Of a DNA stretch of 64,000 bases, positions 35,514 through 44,704 are shown one piece after another. Position numbers and translations under genes: made by a program. The notes under the pieces are model-generated. The model worked only from the letters and a program-made list of their open reading frames with translations. It was not told the origin of the DNA and made no database searches. Each line of letters starts with the position of its first letter. Position 1 is the first letter of the stretch. The DNA is from Tanticharoenia sakaeratensis NBRC 103193 (GTDB taxonomy: Bacteria; Pseudomonadota; Alphaproteobacteria; Acetobacterales; Acetobacteraceae): NCBI RefSeq assembly GCF_000963885.1, contig NZ_BALE01000010.1, positions 62,001 to 126,000 on the forward strand. Reading direction: 5' to 3'.

Positions 35514-36809
35514 TCAGGCTGCGTCTTGATAGGTGCAGCGACGTTCGCGGATGTGCGCCTCGAAATCCTCGCGGAACAATGCCAGTCCGCTGGCGAGGGG
35601 AGCGATCGCGCCTGGTGCATGAGCGCAGAACGTGCGGCCCATGGGGCCGAGCAGCCGGACATGGTCGGCGAGGCGATCCATGTCTTCCTGCTCTCCTTCG
35701 CCTTCATCGATGGCATTCAGGAGACGTTCGACCCACGGCAGCCCGTCGCGACACGGCGTGCACCAGCCGCAGGATTCCTGCGCAAAGAAATGTTCGAGAT
35801 TGCGGATCATGCCGACGGGGCAGGTCCGGTCGTCCAGCAGGATCGCAAGGCCGGTGCCAAGACGCGATCCGGCTTTTTCGACGGTCCCGTAATCCATCAC
35901 GATATTCTCGTGCTCGGCACCCAGGAACGCAGTCGATGCGCCGCCCGGCAGGAATGCACGCAGCTTGTATCCATCCTGCATGCCGCCTGCGCGGTCCATG
36001 ATCTCGCCCAGCGTGACGCCGAGCGGCAATTCCCATGTGCCGGGACGCTTCGCACGGCCGCTGACACCATAGAGCTTGGTGCCCCCGTCGGCGCAGGCCG
36101 AAAGGCCGAGATACCAGTCCGCACCATTGGCGATGATGTGGGGAATATTGCAGAAAGTCTCTATATTGTTCACGACGGTCGGCGCGCCCCACAGCCCGCC
36201 GACCTGCGGGAATGGCGGCTTGCTTCGCGGGTTGGCGCGGCGGCCTTCCAGCGCGGTCAGCAGCGCTGTCTCTTCACCGCAGATGTAGCGCCCGGCACTC
36301 GGGTGAACGTGGATGTCGAAATTGAAGCCGGAGCCGAGAATGTTCTCCCCCAGCCAGCCGCGTTCGCGTGCTTCCAGAACGGCGTTTTCAAGACATTCAA
36401 GGCCGCGATGATATTCGCCGCGCAGGAAGATCACGCCAAATGACGCCTGAATGGCGAAAGCGGAGATGATCATCCCCTCGACAAGCTGAAGCGGATTGCC
36501 TTCGACCAGAAGGCGGTCCTTGAACGTGCCCGGCTCCATCTCATCGCCGTTGGCAACAAGATATTTCCGGCGCTGGCTCGCGGGATCCTTGGGGACGAAG
36601 CTCCATTTCGGGCCGGTGCCGAAACCCGCGCCACCACGTCCGCGCAGCTTGGATTTGGTGACTTCCTCGATCACGTCGCCCGGGCTCATGCCCGACAGCG
36701 CCCGGCGTACGCCACGAAATCCGCCCATGCGCTCATAAGCGGCGCAGTCCGGCGGCCCGGCCGCGCGGTCGATCATTGCGGTCAGGGGGCGGCGTTCTGC
36801 CTCGTCCAT
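35514..36809 (-). CDS. nuoF: NADH-quinone oxidoreductase subunit F
   Basis: The 431-residue flavoprotein oxidises NADH. It has the FMN/NADH loop GRGGAGFGTGPKWSFVP, YLVANGDEMEPGTFKDR, the GRYICGEETALL segment, and the [4Fe-4S] N3 ligands ESCGWCTPCRDG plus the later Cys in RTFCAHAPGA. The ATG at 36809 overlaps the nuoE stop by one base (TGATG). Confidence 0.96.
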   Translation of the reverse strand: MDEAERRPLTAMIDRAAGPPDCAAYERMGGFRGVRRALSGMSPGDVIEEVTKSKLRGRGGAGFGTGPKWSFVPKDPASQRRKYLVANGDEMEPGTFKDRLLVEGNPLQLVEGMIISAFAIQASFGVIFLRGEYHRGLECLENAVLEARERGWLGENILGSGFNFDIHVHPSAGRYICGEETALLTALEGRRANPRSKPPFPQVGGLWGAPTVVNNIETFCNIPHIIANGADWYLGLSACADGGTKLYGVSGRAKRPGTWELPLGVTLGEIMDRAGGMQDGYKLRAFLPGGASTAFLGAEHENIVMDYGTVEKAGSRLGTGLAILLDDRTCPVGMIRNLEHFFAQESCGWCTPCRDGLPWVERLLNAIDEGEGEQEDMDRLADHVRLLGPMGRTFCAHAPGAIAPLASGLALFREDFEAHIRERRCTYQDAA

Positions 36810-37348
36810 CACGACTCTCCCCTCACGGAGCCATTCTTCATCTGGTCGATCACCCGATCGACTGTTTCGGTATCGACATTGCCGTAAAGCTCTTCGTTCA
36901 CAAGCATCGCAGGTGCGTGATCGCAATGACCGAGACAGACGATCGGCAGGAACGTCACCTTGCCGTCCGGCGTCGTCTGGCCACGCTTGATTCCGAGTTT
37001 CTCGCAGAAACGGGCGCGAACCTTTTCCTCGCCCATCAGCCAGCACGATACGCTGTCGCACAACATGACGACGTTTTCGCCGACCGGCTTGCGAAACAGG
37101 AGGTTGAAGAAGGTCGCGATCCCGTCGAGGTCGGCCATGGACATCGAGCACAGCTTCGCGATCTCGCGCATATGCGCATCGCACAGCCAGCCGAAGCGCT
37201 TCTGCGTCAGGCGCATCGCCTCGATGGCAGCGCCGCGCGCATGATGCTCATGGGCGACCATGTCGGCGATCTTGTCCCGCAGGTCCTGCGGAAATTCGGG
37301 CGGCGTTCCGGCGGGGACGCCGGACGCAGGTGTTTCAACGATCGACAT
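36809..37348 (-). CDS. nuoE: NADH-quinone oxidoreductase subunit E
   Basis: The 179-residue thioredoxin-like subunit binds the [2Fe-2S] cluster N1a. Ligands are visible in [13 protein letters not shown] and [13 protein letters not shown]. It pairs with NuoF in the NADH-input module. The start overlaps the nuoCD end by 14 bases. Confidence 0.95.
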   Translation of the reverse strand: MSIVETPASGVPAGTPPEFPQDLRDKIADMVAHEHHARGAAIEAMRLTQKRFGWLCDAHMREIAKLCSMSMADLDGIATFFNLLFRKPVGENVVMLCDSVSCWLMGEEKVRARFCEKLGIKRGQTTPDGKVTFLPIVCLGHCDHAPAMLVNEELYGNVDTETVDRVIDQMKNGSVRGES

Positions 37349-39116
37349 CGGCCATCACGAAATCAATGCTGCCGATGATCGCGATCAGATCGGCAATCAG
37401 GACGCCGCGGCTGAGCAGCGGCAGCATCTGCAGGTGAGCGAAAGATGGAGTTCTGATCCGCGTTCGATACGACATCGTGCCGCCGTCACTGACGAGGTGG
37501 TAGGAATTGATGCCCTTGGTCGCCTCGATCATGCAGCGTGCCTCGCCCGCCGGTACGACAGGTCCCCAAGTGACGCTGACGAAGTGATGGATGAGGGTCT
37601 CGATGTCATGCATCGTGCGCGCCTTGGGCGGCGGCATCGACAGGGGATGCTCCGCCTTGAACGGGCCGCTCGGCATGTTGTCGACGCATTGGCGAATGAT
37701 CCGCAGGCTCTGGCGGATCTCCTCGATATGCACGGCCACGCGGTCGTAGCAGTCGCCATTGACGGCGGTCGGAATATCGAACTCGAGCTGGTCGTAACAG
37801 GCATAGGGCTGGACGCGCCGCATGTCCCACTCGAGCCCGGTCGCGCGAAGGCCTGGACCCGTGATGCCCCAGTCGATCGCCTCTTCCGTTGTGTAGGCGC
37901 CGATACCCTTGGTGCGCGCCTTGAACAGCGGATTCTGCATCACGAGCTTGTCGTATTCCGCAAGCCGGGGCGGCATATAGTCCAGGAACGCGCGGATTTT
38001 CTCGTCCCAGCCGTTCGGAAGGTCGAGTGCGACGCCGCCTATACGGAAGAAGGCAGGATGCATCCGGAAGCCGCAGATGGCTTCGATGATTTCGAAAACC
38101 TTCTCGCGGTCTGTGAAGATGTAGAAAACCGGAGACAGCTGACCCAGATCCTGGACCATCGTCCCGTAGAACACGAGATGGCTCGCGATCCGGAAGAACT
38201 CGGCCAGCATGACGCGGATCATCTGGGCGCGATCCGGCACCGTGATCCCGGCGAGCTTCTCCACCGCCATGACGTAGGGGAAGTTGTTCATCACCCCACC
38301 GACATAATCGACGCGGTCGGTATAGGGGATGAACGTGTGCCAGGACTGGCGCTCGGCCATTTTTTCGGCGCCGCGATGATGGAACCCGATATCGGGCACC
38401 GCATCGACGATTTCCTCACCTTCGAGCTGCAGGACGACGCGGAACACGCCATGCACGCTGGGATGGTTCGGGCCGACATTGAGGAACATGAAGTCGCTGT
38501 TGTCGGAATGCTTCCGCATCCCCCAGGCCGAGGGGTCGAACCGCAGTGCTTCCTGTTCGTGAAAGACCTGATCCTCGCTTAATGTATACGGAGGACGCTC
38601 GGTCGCACGTGCATAATGGTCCTTGCGCAGCGGATGACCGACCCAGGTCGGCGGCGTCAGGATCCGTGTGAGATGCGGGTGCCCGTCGAACACGACACCG
38701 AACAGGTCCCAGACCTCGCGTTCGAACCAGTTGGCACTCGGCCAGATGTCGGAGGCGGTCGGAACGTGCGGATCGAGCCCGAGCAGCGGTACCTTCAGCC
38801 GGATCTCGTCATGCGGACCAGCGAATGCCACGAGGTGGTAGGACACGGTGAACGTGCTGTCGGGCAGGCCATCGCGATGTTCGCGCTGGCGCTCGTCGAG
38901 GGCCGTGATGTCGTACAGCATGCGCAGGCGCGCCGCCGGCTGTTTCAGCGTGAAGAGCACGGTCCGGATGTCCGAGGCGGACACCCAAAAATTTACCAGA
39001 CCGTCCTTGGCGATTTCCTCATGAAGAATGACGTGCGCCATGCCGCGCATCGTCTCCGCCATCAGGGCGTCGCGGACGACCGCATCGCCGCGTGAAGTTT
39101 CGATCGTCTCGCTCAT
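37335..39116 (-). CDS. nuoCD: NADH-quinone oxidoreductase fused subunits C and D
   Basis: The 593-residue protein joins NuoC (about 1-180: [30 protein letters not shown]) to NuoD (about 195-593: [54 protein letters not shown]-terminal FVMADVDR). NuoD forms the quinone site together with NuoB. The fusion is the E. coli arrangement; most alphaproteobacteria have separate nuoC and nuoD. It starts 10 bases after nuoB ends. Confidence 0.96.
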   Translation of the reverse strand: MSETIETSRGDAVVRDALMAETMRGMAHVILHEEIAKDGLVNFWVSASDIRTVLFTLKQPAARLRMLYDITALDERQREHRDGLPDSTFTVSYHLVAFAGPHDEIRLKVPLLGLDPHVPTASDIWPSANWFEREVWDLFGVVFDGHPHLTRILTPPTWVGHPLRKDHYARATERPPYTLSEDQVFHEQEALRFDPSAWGMRKHSDNSDFMFLNVGPNHPSVHGVFRVVLQLEGEEIVDAVPDIGFHHRGAEKMAERQSWHTFIPYTDRVDYVGGVMNNFPYVMAVEKLAGITVPDRAQMIRVMLAEFFRIASHLVFYGTMVQDLGQLSPVFYIFTDREKVFEIIEAICGFRMHPAFFRIGGVALDLPNGWDEKIRAFLDYMPPRLAEYDKLVMQNPLFKARTKGIGAYTTEEAIDWGITGPGLRATGLEWDMRRVQPYACYDQLEFDIPTAVNGDCYDRVAVHIEEIRQSLRIIRQCVDNMPSGPFKAEHPLSMPPPKARTMHDIETLIHHFVSVTWGPVVPAGEARCMIEATKGINSYHLVSDGGTMSYRTRIRTPSFAHLQMLPLLSRGVLIADLIAIIGSIDFVMADVDR

Positions 39117-39126
39117 GACCTTTGTC

Positions 39127-39765
39127 TCACACGCTGTCCGGTGTGCGCAGGGTTGTCGCCGCCCGGCGCTCCTCGCGCTTCAGGTCGCGCATGCTCGGCG
39201 GCGTCACGCGTTCCACACCCTGCGGGCCGACCATCCAGCTGAGCGGGCGGCGCTGCTGGCCGATCGAGTTCTGCAGCAGCATCAGCCCCTCGAGCAGGGC
39301 GTCGGGGCGGGGGGGGCAGCCGGGCACATAGACATCCACGGGCAGGAAGCTGTCGACACCCTGGACGACGCTGTAGATGTCGTACATGCCACCCGAATTG
39401 GCGCAGGACCCCATGGAGATCACCCAGCGGGGCTCCAGCATCTGGTCGTAGAGATATTTGACGATCGGGGCCATTTTCCGAAAGACGGTGCCCGCGATCA
39501 CGATGAGGTCGGCTTCGCGCGGGGTCGCGCGCAGCACTTCAGATCCGAAACGGGCGATGTCGTAGCGGCTGGTGAATGCGGTTGCCATCTCGACGTAACA
39601 ACAGGACAGGCCGAAATTGAACGGCCAGACCGAATTCTTCTGCCCCCAGGAAATGAAGTCCTGCAGACGACCGACGACGAGATTGCTGCGAAGCTCGTCC
39701 ATGCTGGTCGCCTCGTCGGGACGCGAGGGCAGGGTGGCCGTGGCCTTGCTGAGCGACCATGTCAT
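39127..39765 (-). CDS. nuoB: NADH-quinone oxidoreductase subunit B
   Basis: This 212-residue subunit carries the terminal [4Fe-4S] cluster N2. Ligands lie in [24 protein letters not shown] and [14 protein letters not shown]. The sequence closely follows the E. coli NuoB layout, ending in LRTPDSV. I start at the ATG at 39765 (MTWSLSK), which overlaps the nuoA stop by four bases. Confidence 0.95.
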   Translation of the reverse strand: MTWSLSKATATLPSRPDEATSMDELRSNLVVGRLQDFISWGQKNSVWPFNFGLSCCYVEMATAFTSRYDIARFGSEVLRATPREADLIVIAGTVFRKMAPIVKYLYDQMLEPRWVISMGSCANSGGMYDIYSVVQGVDSFLPVDVYVPGCPPRPDALLEGLMLLQNSIGQQRRPLSWMVGPQGVERVTPPSMRDLKREERRAATTLRTPDSV

Positions 39766-40232
39766 GGCGCGCGGGCTCCTTCGGAAAATGCCTGACCGGG
39801 CAAGACGTGTCCTGGAAGAGGGCGTGACGGATCCCGCGCTCCGGCGGGCCGGCGACGCAGACCCCATTCAAGGGCACCGCTGCGCCAGAGATAGGCCAGT
39901 GCCACGCCGAGGAAGGCGATGAACACGAGCACCGTGGCATAGGCCGCCCAGCCGGCGCGCACGGCGACCGTGGACCAGGAAAAAAGGAAGACGCCCTCGA
40001 CATCGAAGATCACGAAGAACATCGCGATCAGGTAATACTGGACGGGAAGGCGAATCCTTGAAGATCCGGACGGCAGAATTCCCGATTCGTAGGGAATGCT
40101 CATCGAACGTCCGCGGGCCGCGCCAACGCGCCTGGGACCAAGGACGGACGACAGCGCCACGACAATGCAGAGCAGGGCCGTCACAAAAACAATGTAAATC
40201 GCCAGTGAATGACTATTGAAGAATTGTGTCAC
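39762..40232 (-). CDS. nuoA: NADH-quinone oxidoreductase subunit A, GTG start
   Basis: This 156-residue subunit has three membrane helices with [20 protein letters not shown] and [19 protein letters not shown]. It is the first gene of the operon. A GTG at 40232 preceded by AGGA six bases upstream is the best start; it places the first helix ([13 protein letters not shown]) at the expected distance. In-frame ATGs further upstream would add about 50 residues not found in NuoA. The C-terminal tail is Arg/Pro/Gly-rich. Confidence 0.9.
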   Translation of the reverse strand: MTQFFNSHSLAIYIVFVTALLCIVVALSSVLGPRRVGAARGRSMSIPYESGILPSGSSRIRLPVQYYLIAMFFVIFDVEGVFLFSWSTVAVRAGWAAYATVLVFIAFLGVALAYLWRSGALEWGLRRRPAGARDPSRPLPGHVLPGQAFSEGARAP

Positions 40233-40430
40233 AACTGATCCTGACACGTCTGCGAGCCAGCAATAACGACGAAGCAATGGCGCCGCGTCTTGAACGGCTC
40301 CAGTCCCCGCCAGGTGGGATCGGAACATCACTGATCTTAGATTAGAGTTTCGCGCCGCGCATCCGCCATATCGAGGGTACACACAGAGGTGAAGACCAAG
40401 CGGGTTCAGTTAAACCGGGATGGTTACTTG

Positions 40431-40482
40431 TTGAGAACCATTCTCAAACACGGATGGCGCGTTTGTGTGAGCGATGTATAAT
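40431..40482. promoter_or_regulatory. Fur-like palindrome and -10 box before the AbrB-type gene
   Basis: TTGAGAA (40431-40437) and TTCTCAA (40441-40447) form a perfect palindrome around CCA. Its core GAGAA-N3-TTCTC is close to Fur-type operators (GAGAATnATTCTC-like). A TATAAT at 40477-40482 could be the -10 of the plus-strand promoter. The site lies in the 268-base gap shared by divergent nuoA and the transporter gene, so it could influence either. Confidence 0.4.
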
Positions 40483-40500
40483 GCGAGGACAGTCTCGCAA

Positions 40501-41583
40501 ATGGTCTGCTCGATGAATTTTCCGCCTGTCTCAAAATCCGCTCTGCGGTGGGTCTGCCTGGTCGCATCATCGATCGCGGCAGTCGTGCTGCTCGAAACAT
40601 GCCGTCTCCCGGCGGCGCTTTTGCTCGGCCCGATGTTCGCGGCCGTCATTTTTGCGGTGAGGGGGCAGGACGTCCGCATTCCGAACGCCGCGTTCATTGT
40701 CGCGCAGGGTCTGATCGGCTGCATGATCGCGCGCACCCTGCGTCTGTCGATCGTCACCGAGATCGCCCATGCATGGCCGATGTTTCTGATGGGCATCCTT
40801 TCGGTCGTCGCCATCAGCACGCTTCTGGGCTGGGTCATGACCCGCCTGCAGGTGCTTCCGGGCACGACCGCGCTATGGGGTTCGTCTCCGGGGGCTGCCG
40901 GCGTCATGGTGATCATGGCGGAGGCATTCGGTGCCGACATGCGGCTCGTCGCATTCATGCAATATCTGCGCGTCGTGGCCGTGGCGATCGTCGCGTCCGT
41001 CGTGCCCCTTTTCTGGGTGCATGGCGCATCCCATGCATCGGCACACGCCCTGTGGTTTCCGCCCGTGCAACTGTCCCATCTCGCCCAGACGGGGGCGCTG
41101 GTGGCGCTGGGCTATGGCGCGGCGCGGCGCAAGCTGATCCCGGCGGGCGGCCTTCTGGTGCCGATGGGATGCGGTGCGATCGCGCAGGATGTCGGCTGGA
41201 TCGCAATCGATCTGCCGGCCTGGCTCCTGGCCATGGCCTATGCAACTGCGGGCTGGAGCATCGGCGGGCGTTTCTCGCCTGACATCCTGCACCATGCCCT
41301 GCGCGCGCTCCCGAAAATCCTGCTGTCGATCGGCGTTCTGATCGGTCTTTGCGGTGGCATGGCCGCCGTCCTCGTGACCTGGGGCGGGATCGACCCGCTG
41401 ACTGCCTATCTCGCGACAAGTCCCGGCGGTGCCGACACGGTCGCGATCATCGCGGCTTCGGCCCATGCCGACATGCCATTCATCGTCGCGATGCAGGTCG
41501 GGCGATTTCTGGTGGTCATGCTCACGGCGCCCTTGATCGCGCGGCGACTTGCCAGACAGCATCTGGCGCGTGTCAAAACATGA
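40501..41583 (+). CDS. AbrB-family membrane transporter (putative)
   Basis: This polytopic protein of about 360 residues has two homologous halves of membrane helices with short Gly/Pro loops, as in the AbrB/AmoA-like membrane family (PF05145; not the transcription regulator). Landmarks are LLLGPMFAAVIFAVRG, VLPGTTALWGSSPGAAGVMVIM and the repeat GIDPLTAYLATSPGGADTVAIIA. The substrate is unknown; some members are annotated as ammonia monooxygenase by old error. Possible starts are 40474, 40501 and 40513; GAGGA 11 bases before 40501 slightly favours that one. It is divergent from nuoA. Confidence 0.8.
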   Translation: MVCSMNFPPVSKSALRWVCLVASSIAAVVLLETCRLPAALLLGPMFAAVIFAVRGQDVRIPNAAFIVAQGLIGCMIARTLRLSIVTEIAHAWPMFLMGILSVVAISTLLGWVMTRLQVLPGTTALWGSSPGAAGVMVIMAEAFGADMRLVAFMQYLRVVAVAIVASVVPLFWVHGASHASAHALWFPPVQLSHLAQTGALVALGYGAARRKLIPAGGLLVPMGCGAIAQDVGWIAIDLPAWLLAMAYATAGWSIGGRFSPDILHHALRALPKILLSIGVLIGLCGGMAAVLVTWGGIDPLTAYLATSPGGADTVAIIAASAHADMPFIVAMQVGRFLVVMLTAPLIARRLARQHLARVKT

Positions 41584-41656
41584 CAATCAGTGACAGCAGA
41601 ACTTTGAAAGATTGCCGACGTTAGGGGATCGTAACTGCTTTCAGGTGAGCATCCCC

Positions 41657-41809
41657 ATGGGAACCATTCTTCTTATTGTTCTGATTCTGCTCCTGATCGG
41701 CGCGTTGCCGACCTGGCCCTACAGCACCAACTGGGGTTATTTCCCTTCGGGCGGCCTGGGCCTCATCGTCGTGATCATCGTGATCCTGGTTCTGATGGGG
41801 CAGATATAA
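41657..41809 (+). CDS. DUF3309 small membrane protein
   Basis: This 50-residue protein has two hydrophobic helices (GTILLIVLILLLIGALP and GLGLIVVIIVILVLMG) joined by the conserved WPYSTNWGYFPSGG loop. This is the typical DUF3309 layout; the function is unknown. The ATG at 41657 has AGGTGAG about 7 bases upstream. A strong terminator follows 14 bases after the stop, so it is a single-gene unit or the end of the upstream transcript. Confidence 0.85.
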   Translation: MGTILLIVLILLLIGALPTWPYSTNWGYFPSGGLGLIVVIIVILVLMGQI

Positions 41810-41823
41810 TTCTGTCCGATGCA

Positions 41824-41852
41824 CCGCCCGGTCTCGTGCCGGGCGGCTTTTT
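41824..41852 (+). terminator. Intrinsic terminator after the DUF3309 gene
   Basis: CCGCCCGG (41824-41831) and CCGGGCGG (41839-41846) form an 8-bp stem with a 7-base loop, followed by C and five T (41848-41852). Confidence 0.9.
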
Positions 41853-41865
41853 CATGTCTGGCGGC

Positions 41866-42642
41866 TCAGGTTCGAGCGTGGGCGATTTCCGCTTCCATAT
41901 CGTCGCGTGACAGCGCGCCCGGCGCGATTCCAGCCGTGCCGAAGACGAAGGTCGGTGTACCGTCGAGGCCGATCCCCTGCGCCTGTGCCATGTTGGTCTC
42001 GATCGTCTTCACAACGTCAGGCGACTTCATATCCGCGTCGAGCCGCGCGGTATCCAGCCCTTGCGCACGTGCCAGTTCGTGCACCCGCTCGATCGTGGGA
42101 TGCTGCGTATCCGTCATTAGGGCCGCGCGCAGGTGCTCTGCGCCTCCCTGCCTGGCGGCGGCCATGATGGCCTGTGTTTCCAGCACGCTGTCCTGTCCGA
42201 GGATCGGGATGAGTTTCTGGACAAAGCGCACATCGTGATCGCGGGCCAGCAGATCGTTCACGATCGGCTCCATCCGACGGCAATACGGACACCGCGGGTC
42301 CAGATACTCGACGACCGTCACCCGTCCTGCGGGATTGCCCCTGATATATTGTGCATCGGCACTCTGGACCGCGAGCTGGTTGGCGCGGACATAAGCCAGC
42401 GCCTTGGTCTGGGCATTGCCCTCCTGCTGGGCGCGCAGGGACGTAATGGCGTCCGCAAGGATCGATGGATCGCTTTTCAGCGCGTCCCGCACGATCGACA
42501 CGATCTGGGCGCGCTGGGCGGCCGTGAACTCCGATCCGTCGGCATGGGCCGGCCGGTCGAGCGTGAGGCTAGCCGCCAGGGCGACGCCGAGACCCAGCGC
42601 GCAGGCGCCCGGAATCCAGCGGGTAAGGGTGAAACGTGACAC
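41866..42642 (-). CDS. DsbA-like thioredoxin-fold periplasmic protein, GTG start
   Basis: This protein of about 258 residues has a signal peptide (WIPGACALGLGVALAASL, ending AHA), a helical region (IVSIVRDALKSDPSILADAI), and a thioredoxin fold with the redox motif CPYC in EYLDPRCPYCRRM and the cis-Pro loop GLDGTPTFVFG. It probably acts as a thiol oxidase or isomerase in the periplasm, like the DsbA/Com1-type proteins of alphaproteobacteria. The GTG at 42642 is preceded by AGGAG about 10 bases upstream. It is divergent from the GGT-like gene. Confidence 0.87.
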   Translation of the reverse strand: MSRFTLTRWIPGACALGLGVALAASLTLDRPAHADGSEFTAAQRAQIVSIVRDALKSDPSILADAITSLRAQQEGNAQTKALAYVRANQLAVQSADAQYIRGNPAGRVTVVEYLDPRCPYCRRMEPIVNDLLARDHDVRFVQKLIPILGQDSVLETQAIMAAARQGGAEHLRAALMTDTQHPTIERVHELARAQGLDTARLDADMKSPDVVKTIETNMAQAQGIGLDGTPTFVFGTAGIAPGALSRDDMEAEIAHART

Positions 42643-42891
42643 GAAACAGGTCTCCTGCGATCTTTTCGGATCGATGACGCCCGAGGCATCCGACCAGGGC
42701 CTTCTAGCCCAAAGGCCGGGAGGCTGGGAAATCTTCGGTAGCGCTTTGCCGTGTTGCCGCAGGACCGTAACGACGCTAAGTGCGATGGGCCACGCCCTGT
42801 GGCCAGCGGCTGGCTCACTGGTCGACCCGGACGACATCGTCTGAACAGAAACAACGCGACGGCATCTGAAAGCGACGGAGTACAACTGGAC

Positions 42892-44343
42892 GTGGCGCAG
42901 ACCCAAAGACGGCATCATTCCGCCTCACGCCGTGGCAGACGGCAGGGCGCCGCCGCCGCAGGCCTTGCGATCGTAGCCTCCTTGAGCGGATGCGCCTCGG
43001 TCCCGACCGGCATTCAGACCATCGGCCACGACCTGTTCGGCCATTCGACCCTGGCGCTGAGCGGCTATGTCGGCACTGTCGTCACCGACGAGCCCCAGGC
43101 GGCCCTGACGGGACGCGAGGTTCTGGTGCGTGGCGGCAATGCGGCCGATGCGGCCGCCGCCGTCGGTCTGGCGCTCAGCGTCACCCTGCCGTCCCGCGCA
43201 TCGCTCGGCGGTGGCGGTGCCTGTATCGCGGCCAAGCCCGGCGAGCCTGCACAATCGTTCCTGTTCCTCCCGGTTGCAGGGTCCGCGCCCAATGCCGGCG
43301 ATCGTCCGGCTGCGGTACCGATGCTCGCGCGCGGTCTGTATCTCATGCAGTTGCGCTACGGCAGCGTCGACTTCAGCGATACCGTGGCCCCGGCCGAATC
43401 CTTGGCGCGCAACGGCATCACCGTCAGTCGCGTCTTCGCGGGCGATCTCGCGGCCGTGCAGTCCGCGCTTCTCGCCGATGACAACATCCGCAGCACGTTC
43501 ACGCGTGCCGACGGTTCCGTGGTCCAGTCCGGCGACACGCTGGTGCAGCCCCGGCTTGCCGCGTTCCTGAGCCGTCTGCGCGCGCAGGGCGTTGGTGATC
43601 TCTACGATGGTCCGCTGGCCCATCTGTATGCCCAGGCGGCCACGGCCTCCGGCGGCGGCCTTGATGCCAGTGACCTGCGACGTGCACTGCCGTCCCAGAC
43701 CAGTACCCTTCATGTCACCGAAGGCTCCGTCACCGCGGAATTCGTTGCACCGCCCGCCGATGGCGGTCTGGGTGCGGCCAGCGTGTTCGCAAGTCATGGA
43801 GCCCGGAGCGCCGACGGCGTCATCGCCGCATGGCGTGCCGCGCACCCCGAGAGCCAGTCCGGGGCCGCCGCCGTGAATACCGATGCCGCGGCACTGACAA
43901 GCGCGGCGCAGGCCGCTCTCGATTCGGGGGCAGGTGGTTCAGGCGCGCTCCCGGCGCTGCCGGCCACTACATCGTATGTCGTGGTCGATCGGTCCGGAGA
44001 AGCCGTCGCCTGCGCGCTGAGCGATGGAAATCTGTTCGGCACCGGTCGTATGGCCGGTTCGACCGGGATCGTGATGGGCGCCTCGCCGGCTCATGCGCCG
44101 GCCCCCGTGCTGCCTGCCGCCATCCTGCGTCGCGGCAGGGCGCTGAGCGCCGTGCTGGCGGCGTCCGGGCAAGGATCCGCCGCAACGGCCCTGGGCCATG
44201 CCGCCGTGTCCGAAGCATCCGGCGACACTCCGGAGCACACGGGACTCGGCCGCGTGAACAGCGCGATCTGCACCGGCAACGAACAGTGCCGTGGCGATAC
44301 CGATCCGCGTGGTGATGGCCTTGCGACGGGTGACGCTCACTGA
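42892..44343 (+). CDS. Gamma-glutamyltransferase-like lipoprotein with altered active site
   Basis: This 483-residue protein starts with a lipobox (ASLSGC, Cys34) and then follows the GGT fold: VVTDEPQAALTGREVLVRGG, AADAAAAVGLALSVTLPSRA, SLGGGG, and the autoprocessing site region PATTSYVVVDRSGEAVA with Thr359-Thr360. Classical GGT has TTH followed by an aromatic residue; here the third residue is Ser, and the later substrate-binding MDDF-type motif and paired Ser are not visible. The segment after the Thr is about 125 residues, shorter than the usual small subunit. It may be a diverged or inactive GGT. The GTG at 42892 has CGGAG about 11 bases upstream. Confidence 0.75.
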   Translation: MAQTQRRHHSASRRGRRQGAAAAGLAIVASLSGCASVPTGIQTIGHDLFGHSTLALSGYVGTVVTDEPQAALTGREVLVRGGNAADAAAAVGLALSVTLPSRASLGGGGACIAAKPGEPAQSFLFLPVAGSAPNAGDRPAAVPMLARGLYLMQLRYGSVDFSDTVAPAESLARNGITVSRVFAGDLAAVQSALLADDNIRSTFTRADGSVVQSGDTLVQPRLAAFLSRLRAQGVGDLYDGPLAHLYAQAATASGGGLDASDLRRALPSQTSTLHVTEGSVTAEFVAPPADGGLGAASVFASHGARSADGVIAAWRAAHPESQSGAAAVNTDAAALTSAAQAALDSGAGGSGALPALPATTSYVVVDRSGEAVACALSDGNLFGTGRMAGSTGIVMGASPAHAPAPVLPAAILRRGRALSAVLAASGQGSAATALGHAAVSEASGDTPEHTGLGRVNSAICTGNEQCRGDTDPRGDGLATGDAH

Positions 44344-44354
44344 ACTGCGAGAAT

Positions 44355-44376
44355 CGGCCGCCCTGCGGCCGTCTTT
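44355..44376 (+). terminator. Intrinsic terminator after the GGT-like gene
   Basis: CGGCCGC (44355-44361) and GCGGCCG (44365-44371) form a stem with a 3-base loop, followed by TCTTT. Confidence 0.7.
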
Positions 44377-44488
44377 CGATTGACTCTCCTGCCTGCTGCC
44401 GGTAAATGCGCGGGCTCTTGCGGGCCGTTCCCGGTTCGCGTCTTTTGTTTTCGTTACGAAATCGCCGACGATAGGGGCCCGAACCGTT

Positions 44489-44614
44489 ATGAAGATCCGC
44501 AACAGCCTGAAGTCGGCCAAGGTCCGCGACAAGGATTGCCGCGTCGTGCGCCGTCATGGCCGCATCTATGTCATCAACAAGAAGAACCCCCGCATGAAGG
44601 CGCGCCAGGGCTGA
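44489..44614 (+). CDS. rpmJ: Ribosomal protein bL36 (41-residue type)
   Basis: The 41-residue basic protein reads [19 protein letters not shown], then [19 protein letters not shown] at the C-terminus, the pattern of the longer, zinc-independent bL36 (ykgO-like). It is a component of the large ribosomal subunit. AGGGG lies about 12 bases upstream of the ATG. Flanked by terminators on both sides, it forms its own transcription unit. Confidence 0.93.
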   Translation: MKIRNSLKSAKVRDKDCRVVRRHGRIYVINKKNPRMKARQG

Positions 44615-44640
44615 AGCCCGGCGCATTCGATGCGATGAAA

Positions 44641-44677
44641 AAGGCCGCGGCAGGACCATCCTGCCGCGGCCTTTTTT
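44641..44677 (+). terminator. Strong intrinsic terminator after rpmJ
   Basis: A 15-bp perfect stem (44641-44655 with 44659-44673, core GGCCGCGGCAGGA) closes a CCA loop and is followed by T to 44677. The upstream A-run makes it potentially bidirectional. Confidence 0.95.
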
Positions 44678-44704
44678 CATGATGCATTCGGCCCTATCGT
44701 CCCG

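Noticed and set aside
44449-44461. TTTCGT-T-ACGAAA palindrome before rpmJ as a Zur site
   Set aside because: Zur control is typical when a genome has a second, zinc-binding bL36; here this may be the only copy, and the sequence does not match the usual Zur box. Too short to call.
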